64,000 nucleotides of DNA, taken from assembly GCA_012845835.1 (NCBI GenBank), contig JABAKD010000010.1, positions 5,085,288 through 5,149,287 on the forward strand, given 5' to 3'. Shown here one piece after another: positions 44,401 to 56,400 of this stretch. Within the stretch, counting starts at the first letter, position 1, and each line of letters starts with the position of its first letter. The notes under the pieces were generated by a model. The model saw nothing but the letters and a program-made list of their open reading frames with translations. It did no database searches and was not told the origin of the DNA. A program made the translations under genes and the position numbers. The DNA is from Undaria pinnatifida (taxonomy: Eukaryota > Sar > Phaeophyceae > Laminariales > Alariaceae).

Positions 44401-47400
44401 AAGAGTAGCATTCAGCATCAACAGCAAGTCCTTGCGTTTTTTGTGTCACAATATTATAATAGTCAACGGCAGTCACCGTCCCGGCTAGTCGCACTTGGTG
44501 TATTTTGATTGGCCAAAACTTGTACTTGGTACATACTTTGTACAGTATACATATATAAGTAATTTTTAATGTGGGTACTTGTCGTACACAACAGCCGCAA
44601 CAATTGCCGCGGTGGTGCCGCTGTTTCTGTTGAGCCAGCCTCTTCTCCCTCTCCTCTCCCTCTAGATTGGACCTGCAGCGAGAGCTGCGCGATGTCGAAC
44701 ACCTGTCGCAGTAACCTCTCTATCCTAATCCATTCGCCGGCGCAGAGCTTGCCACATCGCCGGTTCACCATATATATCTGTCCCTCATGTTGCGCCAACT
44801 ACGCGTCATGCTCAACGTCCTTCATGGTGCGCCTAGGGATCATACTAGGGATACCCTGTCGGCTCTCGGGCCTCCGTGCTGTAAAAAGTTGTGGAGCTGT
44901 GCCTATAGCAGGGCTTGTCGGGTTTGAGGTGTACGTCACGGCCGACCCGTTGTGCTCTACAACCGAGTTACAATCGAGACGACACATATGTGGCGTTGTG
45001 GTGAGCGTAAGCTTTCCTTTCGCCGCCCCAGGATATCATAAATTGTACATATAAAATAATCGGTTGCGTCGCGCTTGGAAGAGGTGGTGCGTTGGGTTAC
45101 ATGATCGGTGCGCTGCAGGCCTTTGCCATGGACGGAGAAAAAGGCCCGCAACTTCCCATCTTTCCATAGAGTTTTTTGTTGTCGTTTTTCAACAATGCGC
45201 CGCAGGTCCTGCCTTAGGGTGGATTGGTTGAGACTCGTTTTCAGAAAAGCCTTCGGAGGTTCCGAAATTTGTGATTTTGGACAAGTATGCGATTTTAATT
45301 TTTGCATTTAGAAGTTAGTGTTTTGTTTGAAACGGAAAAACGACAGCTGCTGACGCTTTTAGTTAACTATTAGTTGAAGAGTGTTGTGCCACTTATCTAC
45401 GTATGAACCTGGTATACCACGCAAGGCCTGAGTGACCCTGAGCATGACGGCATCACCCGTACAAGGCAAACCGTGATAATTAATACCGGTACCTGGTAAG
45501 AACCTGGTGCTGAAGCGTAGTGGCAATCAGCAGCACTACTCTTCCTGTTATATAGTATGCACCAAGTAATTGTACGGTTTCTGTTTCATAGTTTATTTAG
45601 TCGATATTCCGCTCTAGTTTTGAATAAAACTTACGTACGTATTGCCAGGTATATATATACCCTGGACGAAGTTTTTTTTTTGCTATTTGATACAACAGCC
45701 TTAGGGAGTAATTTAATGTAAGCTTGGGAATTTCCGATTGAGACATATTCAGTTGTCTTTGATTTTTATAAAATAAAAATCTACACCTTTTCTTTGGATT
45801 GAGGCGACCAGTGACGAGATACTTTCCAAGGCATCCGCCCATCTATGTATGATACCGGCAACTGCTTCAATACAACTGCAAGGGGGCATCTGCACAATAG
45901 CAAGCGTTTGCCCCACTTGTTTTAAGCGGCGTGGACACTCACACCTCACATACCTGGTACTTGATTATTGCACCTATGCCTGTCGCAGGATGTAAAGAAA
46001 GGGCTGGAAACTGGCAGACTCGTGAAAGGAAAGCTTCGCGTCAACCCCAATCGGCGATCAACAGCATTCGTAACCGCGGAGGGTGGTGTTCTTCCTTCGG
46101 ATATCTTCCTTGACGGCGACAAAGTACGAAATCGGGCACTGGACGGAGATGTGGTACGTGCGGGAACAACTTTCGATGTATGCATACCAGGTACCAGGTA
46201 TATATTTTACCTCTTGCTTTTTGTCTTTGTTGTTTCCAGGAACGCCTGACGAACAGTATTGGTTGAATGCCTCGTCGATCAAAGTGGTCCTCTCGTAACG
46301 TTGCAACTGATCGGCGTGTTGCCCAGCTGCTCATCTCAGTATGTTTGATTTTTCTGTTTTGTGCACAGACATCTGCTGTGAGTTCAACCGAACTTAACGG
46401 TCGTAAACCGTGGAAGCTGAGTCCGAACGTGGGATGCGCGTGTTGTACGACTTACCTGGTCTGATCTAACTGTGCGTAAAAAACGACGGAATGATATTTC
46501 TCCTCAGCAGCCAGGCTCAACGTAAGAGGGATTCCACCCCCCTCGCTCCTCAGCTGTGTGTGGGTTTGTGTTGACCGTTTTTGTATCTGAACTTTCTTCG
46601 CTTGCAGCCTCAGTGCTTACCCGAGGGTGATGCTATTAAATTGGTGTGCATGCATGTTGCGCCAATGCGGACTTGACCTGGGCTCTTTTTCGCTCGGATT
46701 TGGTTGTGGAGCTACTCCCCCGATCCGGCCCGAAGTGTGTGTAGTGTAGTGTGGTGTAGTGTGTGTCGGACGGCGCTGAAGGTGGTCGAATGCAATACAA
46801 TCGGCCACGCCCAGTCCGAATTGGATCGGGTCTTGTACACTGCGAGCAACACATCTGCCTTTGCCCGTGATGGCTTTACTTTTCCACATGAAAATACCAA
46901 GAAGTGCAGTGCTGTAAGGTATTGTGAACCAGACGTGTCGCGTCGTGCGGCCGATTGAGTCGTGTGGAAACACATGCATAAATTTGTTGGCCCTGGCACG
47001 AGAGCGGCCGAAGGCTTCGGTTTAGACCAGGTTTTGAGTTGTCTTTGAGATAACTCGAGCTTCTGAGGTCCACCTCTCGACACGCTGTTCCTGGAGGTTC
47101 CTCAGCTTGGTGGACTCTCCCGACCCTGCCGGGGTCGGCGTCGGTTGTGCTCGCTTCGTGTTGTAGTGGCCTACGCAAATATCCAAGGTTATGTTCTGTA
47201 AGGGTTTGTGGATTCCGGGTACGGGCATGGGAGTCTTAACAGAACTTCCAGAAGTTTCGGGTACGGGTATAGAAGTGTTACAGAACTTTCAGAAGTTCCG
47301 GGTATTGTGGCACGTGCGTACAGAACTCACAGAACTTCCGGGCGGGTACAAGTGCTGTACCCGTACTCCGGGTATTGTGCAAAAAAAGCGGGGCGTACAG

Positions 47401-50400
47401 AACTCACAGGTAATACGGGTACGGGTATGAATGTCCTACAGAACTCACAGAAGTTCCGGGTACGGGTATGGATGTCTTACAGAACTTCCATAACTTCCGG
47501 GTATTGTGGCACGGGCGTACAGAACTTCCAGATTTTTCGGGCAGGTATCAAAATGCTGTACCCGTAACCCGGGCATTTGTGGCGCTGGCGTACAGAACTT
47601 ACAGAAGTTCCGGGTGCGGGTATGAGATAACGGAACTTGAACAAGCTCCAGGCACGGGTAATACCCGGGGAAATGCACCCCCTGGGGGAGGAGTTCGATT
47701 TGAAGTGGAGGATATCATCCAGCTTGCATGGCATGTTCTCACTGGAGGCAATCCGTCGTATCTGTGAGGGCATTATCGATAATCGCCACCGAGGCGATAA
47801 ATCGTGAACCTCAACGAGTGGCGACCGGGGCAACAGCCGCGCTCTCGACTACTGTTCTGTAGCAGATCATACCATAGCGTACCCCGGCTGTGGCGCCTAA
47901 AAAAAATATTTAATGGCGGTCGCAAGCCCATTTTTGCCGCCAGCTCGATAAGCCAAGTGCCACGACAAAGAAGCGAAGCTATCGAAAACGCGGAGGATAG
48001 CTCAAAACTTCGATGATAGCTGCATCGCCGTCGCTGTTCCATGCGTGTCGTTTCAGGACTTCCTCCGCCCGACGCAGGAGTGGGTGAGAGTGATGACTGC
48101 CTAGGCTGCGCTGTCAAACAAAACAGAGCCATGCGGCGGCGCGCGCGCGACCATTTACAGCAGTTCGCTTTCATCTTTGTACAATCAATCGTGGTCGTCA
48201 GTCGGCTGTTGCGCTAGATCTGCATTATTCCGATCGGGAAAAAAAACCTTGACAATACGCAATACGTGGCTTCCCGAGAGGAGGCAAATTTGCAATTGCA
48301 AATGTGTACGTTTCGACCAATTTCAAATCGAATCGAATTCATAAAAAAATATTATCTTCCGTTCTCAAAAGTGTCCTTCGTTAATACCAGGGCTTTTCAC
48401 GGGTCGGGTCAAAACTCGCGGGTCGGGTCGGGTCGGGTCAGCTGACCCGACCCGACCCGTGAGAATTTCGAGACGTCTTGACCCGACCCGACCCGCGAGA
48501 ATTTCGAGACGTCTTGACCCGACCCGACCCGACCCGCGAGATTTTGAAAACTTCCTGACCCGACCCGACCCGACCCGCGAGGTTTTGAAATCCTCCTGAC
48601 CCGACCCGACGCGACCCGACCCGACCCGACCCGACCCGACCCGACCCGACCCGACCCGACCCGACCCGACCCGACCCGACCCGACCCGACCCGACCCGAC
48701 CCGACCCGACCCGACCCGACCCAACCCGACCCGACCCGACCCGACCCGACCCGACCCGACCCGACCCGACCCGACCCGACCCGACCCGACCCGACCCGAC
48801 CCGACCCGACCCGACCCGACCCGACCCGACCCGACCCGACCCGACCCGACCCGACCCGACACAATTCGGGTGACCCGCGAGATGCGGGTTTCATGCGGGT
48901 CAGGTCGACTCGACCCGTGACATTTTGAAACCCCCTTGACCCGACCCGCGGGTCGGGTAGTGACCCGTGAAAAGCCCTGGTTAATACGTGCCCGTATATA
49001 GAAACGAAAAAAACATGAACAGCTTCTATTATTATATTTTATCATATGACGCGTACTGCACTTCGGTGTTCGGTTTGTGCAATTAATTTACGAGACATGA
49101 CAGACATGACATCATCGTAATGCATAATTTATTTACACTCTTTGTGTTAAACCTGAATGGATACAGGGCTCCCCGGGTATTGCAACAAAGGTATACCGGT
49201 ACCCCCGGTATTGTGCAAAAAAAGCGGGGCGTACAGAACTCACAGGTAATACGGGTACGGGTATGAGTGTCCTACAGAACTCACAGAAGTTCCGGGTACG
49301 GATATGAAAGTCTTCCAAAACTTCCAGAACTTCCGAGTATTGTGGCACGGGCGTACAGAACTTCCAGAATTTCCGGGCAGGTATAAAAATGCTGTACCAG
49401 TACCCCGGGTATTTGTGACGCTGGCGTACAGAACTTACAGAGGTTCCGGGTACGGGAATGAAAGTCGTACAGAACTTTCAGAAGTTCCGGGTACGGCTAT
49501 GAATGTCCTACAGAACTTACAGAAGTTCTTTGTAGGGTAATACCCGGTGTAAATACCCCGGGTATGGTTTGTACGTACCCTACAGAACACAATCTTGCTA
49601 ATATCACTTTTTTGCAATTCTTCGGTTGCGAAATGTCAAGTGCGAAGCCGTAGATATACAAACACTAAATTATCTTTTCAACACAAAGCAGTGTAGTAGT
49701 AGTAGTTCGGCAGGTAGACCGTCATATTCGTGTTACCAGTTGCGGGTTCGAAGACTGCCGTCAATATTTTTCCCTTCTTTTCATGGTGTGTATGTGTTTT
49801 TTCTCCTGAGTGTTCTAGCCTTGATGTGTAATCAACCAGTGCTGTGTTTCTTTTTTTTTGTTTTGTTTTTGGGGTTGCTTCCCTTTTTTTTTGTTCTGTG
49901 TGTGCCGGGTACCGGCCCAAAGTGAATATAATACTAGTATTCTTAGCATGTCATCTTTGCAAGCTGCGTGATACACCAGCCGCTCGTTTGTACACATGTA
50001 TTATCCTTCTTTGCGAAAGCAACTGAGTTAAATCGACACACGACGCGTATGAAAATACGTGGAAGTGTGGTGAGCTAAAGCTTTATTTTTCCCCATCCGC
50101 CGGAGGATAAAAAAAAAAAGAAAAAAAAAAAAAAAAAACCTTCTTTGAATACGTATGACTCCTATTGATACTACGCCGGAGTGTGAAAATATTTATATAT
50201 ATAGTCTATATCTATCAGCATAAACATCACCAACAGCAATTTGTTATAATGGTGGCTACTATTAATACACGTACATCCCAAGGTAGTACCTGGTAACTTG
50301 TTATGATTCGTCAGTGTTGACAGCAATGTAAATACTTTCAACTAGTGGTACTCCCGAAGTATGCCAGTTGCCGGCTGGTATAGCGGAGAAAAACAAGTTA

Positions 50401-53400
50401 TTGCAAAAACAGGGCCAACCCATACAGCACGAAAAAATTAATCAACGTACAAAAGGATGCAGCAAACCATATTAGGACCTTCAGGTGTTCGATCCCAGCT
50501 TGTGAGATGATCACCCAGAGAAATAAGTATCACCTGTCACCCCTCTCCGATCCAGGGTAACAGAACCACCGCCTGTGACCCAGACCACCTGTGACCCAGA
50601 CCGAATACCGACAAAAACCGACAATGAGCTGCTGCTGCGTGCGATGATATCAGAGCAAGCAGCAGTATCCGTTTTACCATCAAGATGAAAATCAAATAAT
50701 GGAAACTCCGGGTATGCATCCCGGATGTCCCCTGGCGACCACGCCCCCCCCCCCCAGAGCGAACCCACAGGCCCTGAGGGATCTGGGGAACTCGACAAAA
50801 AACAGACAGGGGCAGCCGGAGAGCATCCAGGAAAATATCACAACTCGAAGAAGGGATAAAGTATAAACCACCAATCAACATAATCCATGGGGACAGAATT
50901 CCTACAGATGCCATACATCCGTCATGATAATATTCTACGCAACCAGGTCCCCTCGTTTTACTGAAAGCTGAAATTCAAAGCAAAAGATAGACGAACCAAT
51001 TTCGCATGAAACCCTACGCAGCGTCTGCGCATGCCTCCTCTTACTTTGTCGAGCCTATTTCTTGAGGTATTGAACATTTCACTCACACGCACATACGCAC
51101 AAACACGCAACCAAAAACACGCAGAAAGAAATAATCTACTGCATCTTCCTGCTACAGCCTATAGCCATTAGTCAGGAGCAGCTAGTAGAGGGCCCGACCT
51201 CAAGAGGGTCACATTCTGACTCCAGAGTAGCAAACACGGCCGGAAAAGCTTGAGTTGACGCATCCATGACCTTTACCCCAGCAGAGCAACCGATTGCACC
51301 GTCAACAAACACTTCTTCCTTGACACCACGCAGTATTTCATCATGCACTCTGCCCTCCAAAACTCCTGCGTTCTTACCACTCTCTGATCCAACGCGAAAT
51401 TTTAATGGCCTGTTCCTCGAGCCCAACGTCGGGCAATAGCATAGCAACTTCAGGTTCAGTATCCATCGGAAAAATAGTGGTTTCAGAGAACACAGACTCC
51501 TTTCCAAGAGCAGTGTGTAACGGATCAAAATTAGCTACAACAGGTAAACCCCCGTCACTCTCGGACTGCTCATATACATCCATATTCGTTGTGGTTTCAT
51601 CAGATATAGGCACCGGCTCAACACAAGGAACGACAGCAGGTATGTCCACAACAATATCAGACTCCTCACAAACATGCACACCTCCCGTTGCGATCTCTTC
51701 ATAGTCAGATTTCAGTGCAGCAGAAGGAACGACGACAGGTATGTCCACAGCCATCTCAGACTTCTCACACACAGCCATATCCTCCGACGCAGGCTGCTCA
51801 AAAACAATTTCCAGTCCAGCAGAAAGAGAAGGAACAACAGACGTATCCACACCAATCTCGGACTCATCACAACACACATCCACATCCTCCGATACGATGT
51901 TCTCAGAAACGGGTACCAGTGTCGCAGAACAAGGAACGACGACAGCTTCGTCTGGAATGCGGCGGACGGCATGAATTGAACCCCGGGTACATTTATGGCT
52001 ACTAGATTGATCCTGTGGGCTACGAAATCCAGACAAAGAACCTCCCCCCCGATGTTAGTAGATATGTCCGGAATAGCGGCAGTGTTACTATTCATTGCTG
52101 TTGAATCTCCTTGTTGCCCAACAGGTTGTTGATCATACACCACGTTGACGTTTGAAGAAACAGCCGAATTCAGTTCTACTACACTACTGATAGGATGCAA
52201 TACAGCACCACCACCTCGAATACCACCATCTAAGATATCAGCTGGACCATAAGAAGAAACGGGTCCACCAAACCTGCCGGCGGTATCATCCGAACGACGA
52301 AGATGTGGGTGTTGATGGAAATCCTGAAATTGAAGACGTCCCTCAGGAGTAACCACCGATCCAGACAATTCACGGCGTGCGGAAGCAGGGTAGATATAGT
52401 TATGCTCAGAAGAAACATGAGTGTCTCCAACCTTCCGTACACCTTGGCTGATCTGACGCTGGATGGTTCGACCTGTGTATCCAGCACAGTTCTGATTGAC
52501 TCCGGTACGCTTCGATGGACAGAAATGAGAACCATTGCTCACAGAGGAACTTTGTTGGTAGCGTCGACTCCCAGAATGAGAGTAGCTAAGGTTATCCGTA
52601 GACATAGACTCCTGCGCGGCAGTAACTAGGTGATATGTTCTCGGCCAAGCCTCCGCTTCACGTTCCACCATCAAAAATAATTGCACTGGTCGAGAGTTTA
52701 GGTCATCGTTGACGAGTAATTTAGACATGCAGGCATGCCTGAACATATCGGGTGATAGCGCATCCAAAAAAATACGAGTGAAAAGCTGAGCCGGAGCAGC
52801 CTTCCACGATCAATTTACATCACCATCAATCATGAAAAAATCAGTCGATCCAGCTTCCGCCACAAACTTGCACACAGCGTCAAACAGAGACCCAACGAAC
52901 GAGCCGCGCCATGTCTGGAGCATCAGTAGCAGGAGCAAGCGAACGAGCAGCAGAGCAAAGCAATTCTTCCGCAGTAATCCCATCCAGCTCACGCTTAGGA
53001 AAAACACAAATATGAAGGCAATCCAACAAATTATCACCAGAAATACGAACAGATGAACCGGCGTATCCTGATTTCATGCATGTCCGCTGCCGTACAAAGG
53101 ATGGAATAAGGTCTCGAATGAAACAATTTTGCAAATCTTCCGTCTCCTCCAAGGAATTGAGGAATGCGCGGATATCCTTCGCTTGGGCAGAAGTTTCTTC
53201 TGTGGAGAAGAAATACCACTTAGCACAGCTGATGACAGTTTTTCGGAGTCGAAATCTCTGTTGCGACGGTTACGTTTTGAAAAGGAACCAGTTCCACCGA
53301 TGTTACCACATCTTGTTGAATCTTCAGAACGGTAAGAAGAATAGATACGCACTTGATGGCGATTACCCCCCGACACACCACCGGCACCTCCACGATAATC

Positions 53401-56400
53401 CTGGCCACACGGCCGACCGACCGACCGACCCTTGTCAGCGGTCCATGCTCATACTTGTCAATGCTAAGGAGAGTAGCCTCACGTCTCACCTCTTGTTTTG
53501 CTACAATCACGAAGATACAGCGGTATCCTTCTCTGAAAAGATTCACCTCGAACAAGATTCCCTCATCCAAATACGGTATCCAACTGCACAGCTCAAAATT
53601 ATATATGAAAAATGCTCTTTCTTGTACTCGTACTCGAATATAGCTCCACCAGAAGTGGTCGCACCCACGTCGAACATCACTTCGATGCCCACACGATCGA
53701 AGAAGATGCCAAACGCCGTACTTGAAAATTCCCGAGTGCCAACTCACCAGCGTCCACGCGAAATCTGCAGATTTATTAGGACCTTTAGGCTTTCGATCCC
53801 AACTTGTGAGATGACCACCCAAGGCAGGAGAGTTGATGCCAGAGAAACGTGTATTACTCGTCCCTCGGTCCAGGATGATAGACCCACTGCCTGTGACCCA
53901 GAATGACTGATCCACCGACAGACCGACCCGCAACCGCGGGGTGGCCCCTTTCCCCGGACCGACCTACGACGTAAGACCCAGACCGAATACCGACAAATCC
54001 GACCGACTGCTGCTGTGCGCGATGATATCAGAGCAAGCAGCAGTATCCGTTTTACCATCAAGATGAAAATCATATAATGGAAACTCCGGGGATGCATCCC
54101 GGACGTCCCCTGGCGACCACATGCTGTAGTACTGCTGCGGTCGGTAGGTCGGTGGGTGGGTAGTGGGTGGCTTGTGCTTGGTGGTTGGCGGCTCGCTCGC
54201 TCGTGAGGTGTCGGGGGGTCGTACAAAAACTGCCCCCCCCGCGTTTCTTACCTTCCTCAAGACGTCGGAACCAACCACAGGCTCCTCGCGGTCCGGTGCA
54301 CTGCCGCGTACGTACTGCTGTACTGCTGCACTGCTGTTGTGGCTTGGTCGGTGGATGGTTGGTGGGTGGTGGGTGCACTGGGTGTTGGTGGGTGATGGGT
54401 GGGTGGTGGTTGCACTACGTGGGTGAATTGTTTCGTGCTGTGGGACCTACAAAAACTTCCCCACACTAATTTCAATATAAAAATCCCCACCGTACTTACT
54501 GCAAGCAGTGCTTGGTTTTCTCCTCTATACCGGCCGGCGCTGGCATATGACGGGAGTACCACTAGTTATTATATAATAAGCTAAAGTGGTGGTAGTCTCG
54601 TTATAGATTTTTAGAAGCATGCGGCTTCGGTATTCATTTCGCTTTGACCCGCTCTACCGTCCACCACCCGGCCCCCAGCGACCGCACGCCCATGCCTCGC
54701 CCGCCCTACACATCAGCCCTCCTTGTCCCCGGCAACACAACGGCCGACGGTTTCCAACTCGGGGAGCGGGGAGCGTGAAAAGCCTCTCCCGGGGACGGCT
54801 CGCTCTCTCCCCGCGAAGACGGAGAATCGTAAGAAAGTGAAACCCCCCACTCAGCTCCTCACGTACCAGGTCATTGGCTAACACCTCCCTTTGTGTTATA
54901 GCCAATGTACCAGGTGCACTGCTGTGCTGCGTGCTGCTGCACTGCTGTGCTGCCGTTGGGGATTGGTCGGTACTGCTGCACTGCTGTTGTACTGCTGTGG
55001 TTGGTAGGTGGGTGGGTGGTGGGTGTTTGGTGGGTGGCGACTCGCTCGCTCCCCCAGGTGTCGGGGGGTCGTAAAAAACCGAACCTCCCCGCAACGTGAA
55101 ATGCCCCTAGCGTACCGGTACACTGCCGTACATACTGCTCTGCAGTGCTGTACTACTGCAGTGGATTGGACGGTTGGTGGTGGGTGTATACAGCGGTAAT
55201 TTGTTTTCCTCCGCTGTACCGGCCGGCGCTGGCATGCTTCGGGAGTACCACTAGTGCATGTAGTAGTAAAACAATATCAACGACAATAACGGTGTTGATA
55301 AAATACTCACAGGTAACGTTGTTCAAATAATTTTATAATAAAACATCATAATTTTGTATACCGGGGTAGATGACATGGCAAGCCAAGTAGCATTTTATAG
55401 AGGTATCTGATTCATGTTTTGAATGCATGCCTCCTGCAAAAGTATCTGCTATTAGTCTATACTTGCATACGTTTTTATCCCAAGGCAGTATTTATGCATA
55501 TTACACAAGGTACTGCTTGCTGTTTGTCGTACTGCTGGTACTGCCGCTGCTGCATCTAGCTGTTGTTGAATTTACACGCGCATCAGACTTGTGGGGCGTT
55601 GCTGCTGCTGTTACTGTGTGTATGCTGTACTTTCCTACGGCTTGCCGTTTGTCGTCGGACTGCCGCTTCTGCTGCTTTTGCTTTTTCGTTTTTTTAAGAT
55701 TGTGTTTTATTTCTCACGTCTATGTTTGAGCCTCGATATGTATCCGGTATTACGTTACTCCTTTTTAGTTTTTTAGATTTTTTGTCTCTATGTACCGAGT
55801 ACCGGCCCAAAGTGAACGTACACTATTTATACATACTGCACTGGACTGGATACTGCTTGCTGTTTGTCACACTGACGGTGCTGCCGCTGCTGCAGCATGC
55901 TGTTTGCAGTTTGTTGACTTAACACGCACGTAAAAGTTGTACGGCGTTGCTGCTGATGTTACTCTATGTATGTATGCCGTATGTCTACAGCTTGCCGTTT
56001 TTTGTCGTTTGACTGCCGCTGCTGCTGCTTGCTGTTGTTGTAAATATAAATATACATAAAATCATTCTTTGAATATCGAGTGATTCCTTGGTGTCATGGA
56101 CTTTGGTCAGGAGTTTTTTGTCTCGGCCTAAGTATGCGATTCGCGGAACTGGAATTCTCGGTCGAATATGGCTTGGTTCGAGCGCCGCCTTCGGGGGGCG
56201 GCTCCAACGCCCCTCGCCCTGCCGTGTCCGTTCCGCACATCGACGTGAACGCGGACGGGTGCCGAGCGAGACGAGCGAGTGTCGAGGAGGAATTTTGGAA
56301 AAATTGTTGAATCTCAAAGGCTGCAACGCCTGAATGATTTACAAAATTGGCATCATTTCCAAACAGTACGCGATAATGTTTGGAATTTTGCGTACCGGGT

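Larger units (their letters stand above)
32468..45988 (+). other. DIS3L2 intron 1, 13.5 kb
   Basis: The intron is GT-AG, phase 0. Contents: two or more copies of the 165-bp dispersed repeat, two SINE-like repeats (36598-36755, 38393-38650), poly-G/poly-C blocks (34338, 34597, 35469, 40440), G-rich low-complexity DNA at 39250-39910, GTCGCCTTATAT-type repeats (40240-40370, 41540-41950), an interstitial telomere block (43885-43910), an antisense coding relic with an in-frame stop (44463-44987), and nine TACCWGGTA sites. 32640-34300 and 36960-38230 hold nothing I can name. Confidence 0.75.

Noticed and set aside
44569-45054. Plus-strand open frame of 161 codons
   Set aside because: The minus strand over the same bases reads far more like protein; this frame is its antisense shadow.
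47191-47567. Leu/Glu/Thr-rich repeat frames
   Set aside because: They are translations of the 41-bp minisatellite, with the frame rotating between units.
48365-49045. Minus-strand open frames of 226 and 161 codons made of Ser-Gly-Arg-Val-Gly repeats
   Set aside because: They are translations of the (CCCGA)n array inside the hAT-like MITE; any frame of this pentamer stays open.
53076-53906. Plus-strand open frame of 276 codons
   Set aside because: No domain is recognisable, and it is antisense to the minus-strand gag-like frames of the candidate LTR element and overlaps its direct repeat.
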